From the NCBI GenBank assembly GCA_015062335.1, contig SUUU01000001.1, positions 76,312 through 127,447 on the forward strand: a stretch of DNA of 51,136 bases, in the 5' to 3' direction. A model generated the notes under the pieces. The model saw nothing but the letters and a program-made list of their open reading frames with translations. It was not told the DNA's origin and ran no database searches. Both the position numbers and the translations under genes were made by a program. Position 1 is the stretch's first letter, and each line of letters begins with the position of its first letter. Shown piece by piece: positions 44,191 to 51,136 of this stretch. This stretch comes from Alphaproteobacteria bacterium. Its GTDB lineage: Bacteria > Pseudomonadota > Alphaproteobacteria > UBA3830.

Positions 44191-45300
44191 TTAGCCTCCC
44201 AACGCTTTATCTGTATTGAAACTGAACTCAAAATCTCGAAATAAGTGCATTTTTTCTGCTGGTATTTTAAATGGACTAGCCTCCAAAATAGCTCTTTTTG
44301 CACTATCTGCTGCCGATCTGAACACATGGTCGGAATTATACCTGTTTAGATCCAAAATTTCTATAGCAGATGGAATTACCTCGCCATTATCCTTCAATTT
44401 TATACGAATCTTAATTATCAAACTTTCTGCATTTTTAACGCCTCCGGAAACTACCCAATGAGGAATCACCTGCGAACTGATAATAGATGCATCACTATCA
44501 TTGAAGCCTTGTCCATCGCCAAAACGTCCGAGGCCATTGCCATGCCCCATTCCGTTTCTTTTTATGCCTTTTAAAAATTTGTTATTGACGCTATTACCTT
44601 TCTTTGATTTATCAATAAACGTTTTTTTCTCATTTCTTAACATACGATCAAATTCTTCATCCGCCTTCTTCTTGGCATCTATTTTTTTAGATGCTGCCGC
44701 AATTTGAGCTAATCGATTCTTTCTAGCTTTTTTCTTCTGTTCAATTTTTTTTAAGGCTTCAAGTTCTTTTTTCTTTCTTAATCTTTCCTGCTTTTCAGCT
44801 TCTTCTTTCCTTATTTTTGCTTGTTCTTCAACCTGCTGACGATCTTTTTCCGCTTTTTGCTGTTCTTTTTTTAAAATTTCATCAGCCTCTTTTTGTCTTT
44901 CCTCTAATCTCAATGTCTCTTCTTCATCATTTTCTGTAAAATCAGGATCATCTTCAATAACATCTTGCAATTGATTCGATAAAACATCCTCCGTTATTGA
45001 AGGTTCGGTTTGTTCTACAAATTGATTAAGCTCCGTTTCTGCTACTACTTCGGGAAGATTTTCACTCTTTGTTTCAGTTATCGGTTCATTATTTTCCGGA
45101 ATATCTTGAGGTACAGCGCGGTGTGAAAAATCTTCAAAGGCCTGATTCATTTCCGCTGCCCCAGCGATTTCAACATCTATAGAAATCATGTCTTTACTAG
45201 AAAAACGGAAAATACCGCCAAAACCTATCAGAAAAACAATTAAATGACATGCAGCTGACAATAAAACATGAGGGGTAAAATACGACTTATCTCGACGCAT
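44191..45300 (-). CDS. tolA: TolA-like envelope protein
   Basis: 369-aa protein with one N-terminal membrane helix (about 12-30), a long Lys/Glu/Gln-rich helical middle (about 80-230), a Gly-rich spacer (GMGHGNGLGRFGDGQG) and a C-terminal domain with VSGGVKNAESLIIKIRIKL and the TonB/TolA-like fold. It spans the periplasm in the Tol-Pal system. The frame extends to 45354, but MRRDKSYFTPH at 45300 gives the expected short cytoplasmic start and overlaps tolR by 14 nt. Confidence 0.88.
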   Translation of the reverse strand: MRRDKSYFTPHVLLSAACHLIVFLIGFGGIFRFSSKDMISIDVEIAGAAEMNQAFEDFSHRAVPQDIPENNEPITETKSENLPEVVAETELNQFVEQTEPSITEDVLSNQLQDVIEDDPDFTENDEEETLRLEERQKEADEILKKEQQKAEKDRQQVEEQAKIRKEEAEKQERLRKKKELEALKKIEQKKKARKNRLAQIAAASKKIDAKKKADEEFDRMLRNEKKTFIDKSKKGNSVNNKFLKGIKRNGMGHGNGLGRFGDGQGFNDSDASIISSQVIPHWVVSGGVKNAESLIIKIRIKLKDNGEVIPSAIEILDLNRYNSDHVFRSAADSAKRAILEASPFKIPAEKMHLFRDFEFSFNTDKALGG

Positions 45301-45727
45301 TTTCCGATCTCTTTGGTAATTCAGTAACCAAAACAACCCTTCTGAATCCTGCACTATTAATCTGACCCATCACAGCCATGACCGTTCCGTAACTCAGAGA
45401 TTTATCTCCTTTTACGAAAATTTTAGCGTCAGTTTCTCCTACGATAGCTTTTAGTTTATCTGTTAAAGTAAACTTATCCACTTCGATTTCACCGACATAC
45501 ACTTTACCATATTCATCCAGATGCACAACTATTGGAGTTTCTTTCATATCTACGTTCGGCGCTCTGGCCGATGGTAAATTAACTTTGACTCCCACAGTCA
45601 ACATAGGCGCTGTCATCATAAAAATAACTAGCAATACCAGCATGACATCGATCATAGGTGTAACATTCATTTCACTCATAATACTTCTTTTGGCTCTAAC
45701 AGCACGACGTCTAGATAATGCCATCAT
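45287..45727 (-). CDS. tolR: TolR/ExbD-family protein
   Basis: 146-aa inner-membrane protein with a single helix (about 22-40). The conserved SEMNVTPMIDVMLVLLVIFMM has the proton-path Asp (PMIDVML). A periplasmic domain follows. With TolQ it energises TolA. Start overlaps the tolQ stop (TAATG). Confidence 0.96.
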   Translation of the reverse strand: MMALSRRRAVRAKRSIMSEMNVTPMIDVMLVLLVIFMMTAPMLTVGVKVNLPSARAPNVDMKETPIVVHLDEYGKVYVGEIEVDKFTLTDKLKAIVGETDAKIFVKGDKSLSYGTVMAVMGQINSAGFRRVVLVTELPKRSENASR

Positions 45728-46446
45728 TACGCCTCAGTATCTTCAATTTGCCTTGCAATAATAGCGCTAAACTCATCTACGAACGACTCTAACCTATCTT
45801 GATACCGATTAATTTCATTAGCAATCTTATTATAAGCAACGACAGCCGGAATTGTAACAATTAACCCTAATGCCGTTGCAAACAAAGCTTCTGCAATACC
45901 AGGAGCAACTGAGGCCAAGTCAAAGCTTTGCGTTCCTCCAATAACATGCATAATTCCCCATACTGTTCCGAAAAGTCCCACGAATGGAGCAGTAGACCCA
46001 ACGGTAGCCAAAAATCCCAAATGCTGCTCTAAATACGAAATCTCTCGACCTACCGTAACACGCATAACACGCATAACTCGATCCTCCAAAGAAATTCCGC
46101 CAATTACCGTTTTTATTTTGGACTTCGCCCTCCTCCATTCTTTCATCCCCGTTACAAAAACCGCAATAAACGGATCATCTGCACGATGATTTAAATTGTC
46201 AAAAAATATATCAATAGCTCCGCTGTTCCAGAAAGCATCCTCAAACTTATCTGCCTTACGTTTGAGTTTGCTGAGCAGTGTCATTTTCGCAAAAATAATA
46301 GTCCAGCTCCAAAATGAACAAGCAATCAATATGATTATGATAAGCTTCACAACCCAAGTTGCTTGAGAAAACAAGCCTATCATTGACAAATCATGAGTTG
46401 CCATTGTTGTTGCAGCAGTTACAGCAACATCTTCTGTTCCTGTCAT
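45727..46446 (-). CDS. tolQ: TolQ proton-channel protein
   Basis: 239-aa MotA/TolQ/ExbB proton-channel protein with three helices, including AFVG-type [16 protein letters not shown] and a C-terminal helix with [23 protein letters not shown] precedes ATG 46446. It overlaps ruvB by 4 nt; ybgC, which usually lies between ruvB and tolQ, is absent. Confidence 0.97.
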   Translation of the reverse strand: MTGTEDVAVTAATTMATHDLSMIGLFSQATWVVKLIIIILIACSFWSWTIIFAKMTLLSKLKRKADKFEDAFWNSGAIDIFFDNLNHRADDPFIAVFVTGMKEWRRAKSKIKTVIGGISLEDRVMRVMRVTVGREISYLEQHLGFLATVGSTAPFVGLFGTVWGIMHVIGGTQSFDLASVAPGIAEALFATALGLIVTIPAVVAYNKIANEINRYQDRLESFVDEFSAIIARQIEDTEA

Positions 46447-47459
46447 AGTAATACTCCTTCATAATTTAAATCTTCCTTGGGTGTCTCTCCCAAATATTTA
46501 TACCCCTCTACAGTTAAGACCCTACCTCGAGAAGTCCTTTGAACTAATCCCTTTTGTAAAATATACGGCTCTATTACTTCCTCGATCGTCTCTCGTTTTT
46601 CGGATAATACAGCAGCTAACGTATCCACACCGACAGGACCACCATTATAAAAATCGAAGATACATTTCAAATACTTTTTATCCATAGAATCTAATCCTGT
46701 CTCATCAACATCCAACTTCTTTAAAGCAGTGTCAGCTATTTTTCTATCTATAAAATCAGAGCCTGTTACAATTGCAAAATCTCTAACCCGTTTCAACAAT
46801 CGTCCGGCGATACGAGGAGTCCCTCGAGAGCGCCTTGCAATTTCTTCAGCACCGTCATCAGAAATACAAATATCCAATAATTCTGCATTTTTCATAATGA
46901 TAATTTTCAGATCGTAAGTAGTGTAAAATTCTAAGCGAAGAGGAATTCCAAAACGATCTCGCAATGGGGAAGACAACATGCCCGAACGAGTTGTCGCTCC
47001 AATTAATGTAAAATGAGGCAAATCAATACGAACAGATCGCGCAGCCGGCCCTTCCCCTATCATTAAATCCAATTGAAAATCTTCCATCGCCGGATACAAT
47101 ACTTCTTCCACAAGATGATTAATTCTATGAATTTCATCGATAAACAAAACATCCTTTTCTTTTAAATTAGTCAAAATAGCGGCTAAATCACCGGCTTTTG
47201 CAAGAATCGGACCTGATGTTGCCTTAAACCCTACCCCCAACTCTTTCGAAACAATTTGAGATAATGTGGTTTTTCCCAATCCTGGAGGACCAAAAAACAA
47301 TACGTGATCCATAGCCAAATCACGTTTCTTTGCGGACTCTATAAAAATTCTTAAATTCTCTTTTACCTCAGACTGTCCTATAAAATCACGCAATCTGGTC
47401 GGACGCAAAGAATATTCATTCACATCTTCTATTTCAGGATTCAATTCGTCATTTACCAT
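46443..47459 (-). CDS. ruvB: Holliday junction branch-migration helicase RuvB
   Basis: 338-aa AAA+ motor. Walker [10 protein letters not shown], Walker B FIDEIHR, sensor GATTRSG and a C-terminal winged helix ([15 protein letters not shown], then TSRGRVLT). It starts 1 nt after the ruvA stop. Confidence 0.98.
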   Translation of the reverse strand: MVNDELNPEIEDVNEYSLRPTRLRDFIGQSEVKENLRIFIESAKKRDLAMDHVLFFGPPGLGKTTLSQIVSKELGVGFKATSGPILAKAGDLAAILTNLKEKDVLFIDEIHRINHLVEEVLYPAMEDFQLDLMIGEGPAARSVRIDLPHFTLIGATTRSGMLSSPLRDRFGIPLRLEFYTTYDLKIIIMKNAELLDICISDDGAEEIARRSRGTPRIAGRLLKRVRDFAIVTGSDFIDRKIADTALKKLDVDETGLDSMDKKYLKCIFDFYNGGPVGVDTLAAVLSEKRETIEEVIEPYILQKGLVQRTSRGRVLTVEGYKYLGETPKEDLNYEGVLL

Positions 47460-47460
47460 A

Positions 47461-48063
47461 TCAAGCTCCAGCTGATAATTTCATCAATACTTGTTTTAAT
47501 AATATCTCGAATTGAGGGGCGTCTTCTAACGACATGGAGGCAATTGCTCTTAGGATATCCGATTTCTCATATCCTAGATTAATCAATGCCGAAACAACAT
47601 CGTTAACAACATTGGATTGTATTTTCGTTGTATCTGTCGATATAGGCAACGGATCTATTTTTCCAACAATTTTGTCCTTCAGCTCTGATATTATACGTGT
47701 TGCTAATTTGGCCCCTACTCCATCTGCCCGAGTAAAAGCATTTTTATCTTCCATCAAAAATGCATTATAAATTTCATCATCCGATAATGCTGACAAAATC
47801 GCTATAGCTACTTTGCCTCCAACCCCTTGAACAGAATTTAACTTATTAAACCAAAATCTTTCCTGCTCAGAAACAAATCCGAATAAAGTCCATGAATCTT
47901 CCCGAATATTCAATACTGTGTATAACTTTACGATACTTTCATCGTTTTGAACTATGCTGATTGTTTTTGCCGAGCAAATTAGATTATATCCAACACCATT
48001 TACGTCGAGTACGATTCGATTCTCTCCTACTCCTTCTATGGTTCCCTTCAAATAACTAATCAT
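47461..48063 (-). CDS. ruvA: Holliday junction-binding protein RuvA
   Basis: 200-aa tetrameric DNA-binding protein that recruits RuvB. N-terminal OB domain ([18 protein letters not shown]), HhH motifs around 70-130 ([26 protein letters not shown]), and a C-terminal RuvB-binding domain. It overlaps ruvC by 4 nt. Confidence 0.97.
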   Translation of the reverse strand: MISYLKGTIEGVGENRIVLDVNGVGYNLICSAKTISIVQNDESIVKLYTVLNIREDSWTLFGFVSEQERFWFNKLNSVQGVGGKVAIAILSALSDDEIYNAFLMEDKNAFTRADGVGAKLATRIISELKDKIVGKIDPLPISTDTTKIQSNVVNDVVSALINLGYEKSDILRAIASMSLEDAPQFEILLKQVLMKLSAGA

Positions 48064-48542
48064 GATGGCTCCTGATATTTCGTTTTGTTATGAGCGTGAC
48101 AAATCGCCACAGCCAGCGCATCAGCTGCATCTAATTTCACACTGCCGCAATTGAGCAAAATCTGAACCATTGTTGAAATCTGGTCCTTGGTAGCGTGCCC
48201 AGCACCAACAACTGATTTTTTAATTTTATTTGGTGTATATTCTGACACATCAAGTCCAAGTACGCCTACACAACAAATAGCTGCTCCCCTCGCCATTCCC
48301 AACTTTAAAGAAGAATGAGGGTTATTATTTACAAATACTTCCTCTATTGCGACTTCATTTGGTCTGTAGTCTTCAACAACATTCGACAACTCTTTGTATA
48401 TTTCGTTCAATCTCCAGCTAATTGTATCTCCAGGTTTTGTAACAATAGTACCATGCGCTACATATTTGAGATGATATCCATCGTAATTTATCACACCCCA
48501 ACCGGTAATGTGCAACCCCGGATCAATCCCCAAGATCCTCAT
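48060..48542 (-). CDS. ruvC: Holliday junction resolvase RuvC
   Basis: 160-aa dimeric endonuclease that cuts junctions. Acidic catalytic residues: D7 (GIDPGL), E67-E68 (IEEVF) and the C-terminal DAADALAVAICH. First gene of the ruvC-ruvA-ruvB-tolQ-tolR-tolA-tolB operon. Confidence 0.97.
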   Translation of the reverse strand: MRILGIDPGLHITGWGVINYDGYHLKYVAHGTIVTKPGDTISWRLNEIYKELSNVVEDYRPNEVAIEEVFVNNNPHSSLKLGMARGAAICCVGVLGLDVSEYTPNKIKKSVVGAGHATKDQISTMVQILLNCGSVKLDAADALAVAICHAHNKTKYQEPS

Positions 48543-48579
48543 CTTAAAACTCTCTATACAAGATTCAACAACACCGTAG

Positions 48580-48588
48580 AGTATAACA
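48580..48588 (-). promoter_or_regulatory. Extended -10 promoter for ruvC operon
   Basis: TGTTATACT on the minus strand is an extended -10 (TGnTATACT; TATACT at 48585-48580). Transcription would start near 48573, about 30 nt before ATG 48542. No clear -35. Confidence 0.5.
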
Positions 48589-48672
48589 AAAAGCCTTGAG
48601 GATATCTACGTTAACCGCCTAAAAACCTCATCGCCAAAACGACACAACAAAACCGGAATCACGTTCAAAAAT

Positions 48673-48747
48673 TGGAGCGGGCAATGGGATTTGAACCCAC
48701 GACACCAACCTTGGCAAGGTTGTACTCTACCACTGAGCTATACCCGC
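48673..48747 (-). tRNA. tRNA-Gly (anticodon GCC)
   Basis: On the minus strand acceptor GCGGGTA/TGCCCGC, anticodon stem CAACC/GGTTG, loop TTGCCAA with GCC complementary to 48713-48715, T loop TTCAAAT and encoded CCA. Confidence 0.97.
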
Positions 48748-48759
48748 AAAACTGGGGAT

Positions 48760-48787
48760 ATTGTATCAAAAATTATAAACTATGCAA
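48760..48787 (-). promoter_or_regulatory. Promoter for tRNA-Gly
   Basis: On the minus strand TTGCAT (48787-48782) and TACAAT (48765-48760) are 16 nt apart, ending 12 nt before the tRNA. Confidence 0.6.
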
Positions 48788-48816
48788 GCGACATGCTTTG
48801 TAAAATTTAATCCTAT

Positions 48817-49305
48817 TCAGCTCCTAATGTTTTTTCGAGAGAAAATTGTGCTCCAACTTTCTTTTTCTTCCAGCTTCTTTCGTTGTTGTTCTTGCCTTTT
48901 TTGCTCTTTTTTTTGTTGCTTGGCGAAAACTCCTTTTAAAAATCTCCAAATCTCCGTATTTCCCACAGCAAGACCTAAAACTGCTTGATCTATTTTTACT
49001 CCGTAATTTCGCACAAGAAGCTTTACAACGGACCAATCCCCAATTGATGCAGCCACGAACAAAGGGCTTCTGCCAAGATCATTCAGCTCATTAAGATTGC
49101 AATCTGGATGTTGACTTAGATATGTTTTAAAAGAATCCAGCCCTCCCTGTACTGCACAATGTGTCGGGTATGTTTTAGATGGCGCCCAAGTTCCGAAAGA
49201 ATTACCCACCTTGCCTTGTGTTTTCAAAATTGACGTACCCACAGAATTCGCCGTAGAAAAACCCAAGCCCCCTGCTATCAAAACTACATAAATTACCTTT
49301 TTCAT
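48817..49305 (-). CDS. Exported ankyrin-repeat protein
   Basis: 162 aa. A signal peptide (about 1-19) precedes about two ankyrin-type repeats (about 48-125; THCAVQGGLDSFKTYL, then LNDLGRSPLFVAASIGDWSVVKLLV) and a C-terminal highly charged Gln/Lys/Glu helix (130-150) that looks coiled-coil. Ankyrin repeats mediate protein binding, and exported ankyrin proteins of intracellular bacteria are frequent effector candidates; this one has a Sec signal, so it may act in the periplasm. GGAAGGA before ATG 49305 supports the start. Target unknown. Confidence 0.72.
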   Translation of the reverse strand: MKKVIYVVLIAGGLGFSTANSVGTSILKTQGKVGNSFGTWAPSKTYPTHCAVQGGLDSFKTYLSQHPDCNLNELNDLGRSPLFVAASIGDWSVVKLLVRNYGVKIDQAVLGLAVGNTEIWRFLKGVFAKQQKKEQKRQEQQRKKLEEKESWSTIFSRKNIRS

Positions 49306-49512
49306 CTTGTCCTTCCATTATTTAATATGCATGTATGCTAACACAAACTTTTTCCAAATCAACTATAAAACAAAAAAAATATTATATTTGACAAAAAATC
49401 TCATTTTAATATTTTATAAACAAATAATCAGTTCTTATTTCGATAATAACGTATTTTTACTTTTAATTAATAAAATTAGTATACAATCCGTACGAAATAA
49501 GGTGAGGTAAAA

Positions 49513-49866
49513 ATGATTAAACATTTGGCTGTTTTGCTATGTCTCAGTGCTTGTTCAATGACACAACAAACTCCTGAGCGCGGATTATTAGCAGAATCCT
49601 ATCAACTTGAGAATAAATTACGAATCCACTTTAGTGGACATAGACAAGGAGATATTTCAACTTTATCACGTGAAGCACTGAACATGGCAAAAAAGCTAAA
49701 ACAAGCCAACATGACGGCCGAAGCAAATCGTTTTGAATCATATGCTGACGTTTTGATTTATGGTAATCAAACTTTAGAAGAATCCATGCAGGATGTCTTT
49801 AACCTTGTAAACAGGCAGGGTCCAAGCGCAAAGAAAAATTGCTCTTGTTCATGTTGCCGGCATTAG
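49513..49866 (+). CDS. Small lipoprotein, unknown
   Basis: 117 aa. Signal peptide with lipobox LSAC (modified C14). The mature part is helical and polar (LSREALNMAKKLKQANMTAEANRFE split over two helices) and ends in a cysteine-rich CSCSCC tail, unusual for a lipoprotein. AAGGTGAGG precedes ATG 49513; a possible -10 TACAAT lies at 49482-49487. No family recognised. Confidence 0.7.
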   Translation: MIKHLAVLLCLSACSMTQQTPERGLLAESYQLENKLRIHFSGHRQGDISTLSREALNMAKKLKQANMTAEANRFESYADVLIYGNQTLEESMQDVFNLVNRQGPSAKKNCSCSCCRH

Positions 49867-49926
49867 GAATATCTTTGCACCTTATCGACAAATAATGTAC
49901 ATTATTACGATTATAAGGATATTTTA

Positions 49927-51015
49927 GTGAATTTAGAACAGTACATTAAGAGTCGAAAAAATCAAAACTTATTTCGAGAGTTACCTCAGAACAACATCGG
50001 TGTTTTGGATTTTTCATCCAATGATTATTTGGCTCTATCTCGTGATAAATACTCCATACAAGCAGGCATTTATGCCGCTCAAAAATACGGCACAGGAAGT
50101 ACAGGATCACGATTATTATCAGGAAATAAATCAATTTTTGAAGAATTTGAAGATCAAATTGCCAATGATAAAAACACTGAAAGCGCCCTGATCTTCAACT
50201 CCGGGTACGTCGCAAATTTATCTGTCATATCCGCCTTCTCATCATTAGGATACAGTGTAATCTTTGATAAGTTAAACCACGCCAGTATGTATGATGGAGC
50301 AAATCCTCAAAAACTCAAACGTTTTAATCACTTAAACTATGATGCGTTGCAAAAAATTTTAGAATCAACTCCGGGAAAAAAATTAATCGCGTCAGAAACG
50401 GTGTTTGGCATGGACGGAGATGTCGCAGATCTTAAGCAATTACAGCGACTTGCTGACCAATACGAGACATTATTATATCTAGATGAAGCTCATGCTACGG
50501 GGTTGTATGGATCCAAAGGATATGGATTGTCGACGGATTCCTCATTAACGCCGAACCGAACTATCATAATGGGAACTTTTAGCAAAGCACTTGCATCTTC
50601 AGGAGCTTATGTTGCCTGCTCTAATGAAGTTAAAAACTTTCTGATACAAGTCTGTCGCGGATTTGTATACTCTACCGCATTATCTCCATTTTGCATTGGA
50701 GTAGCACAATATAATTGGCAGTTGATACCATCATTAAGTGATACAAGAAATCAGTTATTGTTAAATGCTGAAAAATTACGTGAAATGTTAAGGGCCGACG
50801 GACACCTTTGTGGTAGTAGCAACACAAATATTATTCCAATTTTATTTTCTTCAACAGATAGCATGTTACAAAAGCATAATGAATTGAAAAACGCTGGAAT
50901 TATCACTTCTGCAGTGCGACGACCAACTTCGCCAACTCCTCGATTGAGAATTGCATTGAATATACAACACTCCGAAAGTGATTTAGAAAAGTTAAGGAGC
51001 GCGCTATCCAAATAA
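49927..51015 (+). CDS. bioF: 8-amino-7-oxononanoate synthase-like enzyme (BioF)
   Basis: 362-aa PLP enzyme of the alpha-oxoamine synthase family. Conserved features: DFSSNDYLAL, GTGSTGSRLLSGN, DEAHATGLYG with the PLP-binding D186 and H189, and the Schiff-base lysine K220 in GTFSKALASS. BioF joins pimeloyl-ACP/CoA with alanine in biotin synthesis. The relatives KBL and ALAS (HemA) share these motifs; BioF is favoured by the short N-terminus and overall length. Start is GTG 49927 with AAGGAT upstream. A further gene begins 34 nt downstream, consistent with a biotin operon. Confidence 0.75.
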   Translation: MNLEQYIKSRKNQNLFRELPQNNIGVLDFSSNDYLALSRDKYSIQAGIYAAQKYGTGSTGSRLLSGNKSIFEEFEDQIANDKNTESALIFNSGYVANLSVISAFSSLGYSVIFDKLNHASMYDGANPQKLKRFNHLNYDALQKILESTPGKKLIASETVFGMDGDVADLKQLQRLADQYETLLYLDEAHATGLYGSKGYGLSTDSSLTPNRTIIMGTFSKALASSGAYVACSNEVKNFLIQVCRGFVYSTALSPFCIGVAQYNWQLIPSLSDTRNQLLLNAEKLREMLRADGHLCGSSNTNIIPILFSSTDSMLQKHNELKNAGIITSAVRRPTSPTPRLRIALNIQHSESDLEKLRSALSK

Positions 51016-51049
51016 GCCTCTTGCGAAAGTCGAGAGGTTTGTGGTTTTT

Positions 51050-51136
51050 ATGAAAGATAAAGTACTCAGATTTCATCAGAAGCAATTATCCAAATCTCAA
51101 ATTATAAATTCCTGCAATGATATTAAATCTAAGATG
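51050..51136 (+). CDS. Partial gene downstream of bioF
   Basis: 29 codons run from ATG 51050 to the window edge without a stop. The peptide is basic and polar and carries no recognisable motif. An in-frame GTG at 51041 is an alternative start, closer to the AGAGG at 51033-51037. It could be the next biotin gene (such as bioC or bioH), but the visible part cannot decide this. Confidence 0.5.
   Translation, partial: MKDKVLRFHQKQLSKSQIINSCNDIKSKM

Noticed and set aside
49307-49510. 67-codon frame before the small lipoprotein
   Set aside because: Very AT-rich, Ile/Lys/Tyr-dominated, no ribosome site; more likely the promoter region.
1-51136. CRISPR arrays, insertion sequences, prophage or att sites
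   Set aside because: No regular direct repeats, transposase, phage structural genes or flanking duplications were found; the only recombinase is XerD.

Overview
The window is a compact, AT-rich stretch of bacterial chromosome. It looks like an alphaproteobacterium, probably a host-associated or intracellular lineage such as Holosporales or a related group. The evidence is the CckA/ChpT/CtrA phosphorelay, the ruvC-ruvA-ruvB-tolQ-tolR-tolA-tolB order, the pepA-holC-ndk-DUF2066-pgsA-perM-hdaA string, an ileS-lspA-lipoprotein unit, very short intergenic gaps, many ATGA/TAATG overlaps, and several exported or degenerate proteins, one with ankyrin repeats. No insertion sequence, prophage or CRISPR array is visible. 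The taxonomic placement is inference.

Layout. Positions 1-9943 hold the end of xerD, a PpiD-like membrane chaperone (minus strand), tpiA, an orphan TadE-like protein, tRNA-Gln, a NifU-like domain protein, aspS, a sugar ABC transporter (binding protein plus two permeases, no ATPase) and a CofE/FolC2-like gamma-glutamyl ligase. Positions 9940-22617 are all minus strand: (i) pepA-holC-ndk-DUF2066-pgsA-perM-hdaA, (ii) a lysine-rich exported protein, (iii) ileS-lspA-41-aa lipoprotein-pgi-dapF-rnhA-rlmN.

Positions 22643-30055 are the most distinctive part. They hold terC-cckA, an exported degenerate HAD/DUF2608-like protein, ctrA, a 650-nt gene-free tract, tRNA-Glu and chpT. A complete CckA to ChpT to CtrA cell-cycle phosphorelay therefore lies within about 6.4 kb. 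CtrA has a C-terminal extension and lacks the usual Ala-Ala end. Next come a small exported protein, a large membrane protein resembling a CapD/FlaA1 sugar dehydratase that has lost its catalytic motif, tRNA-Asp, mlaD and an acetoacetyl-CoA reductase.

Positions 33865-42736 (plus strand) hold holB-recR, a cation diffusion facilitator, mlaC, dut, bamD, a small membrane protein, hflK-hflC, an HtrA-type protease and miaA. A bidirectional terminator separates these from the minus-strand ruvCAB-tolQRAB operon (42857-48542), which lacks ybgC and pal. The right end has tRNA-Gly, an exported ankyrin protein, a small lipoprotein, a bioF-like gene and the first 29 codons of the next gene.

Together the genes cover envelope building and integrity (Tol, Mla, Bam, Lsp, PpiD-like), replication and repair (holB, holC, recR, ruvABC, hdaA, xerD), translation (aspS, ileS, miaA, rlmN, four tRNAs) and cell-cycle control. 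The best candidates for undescribed biology are the compact phosphorelay locus with its exported pseudo-HAD neighbour, the catalytically dead CapD-like membrane protein, the 41-aa lipoprotein after lspA, and the FolC2-like ligase attached to an ATPase-less sugar transporter.
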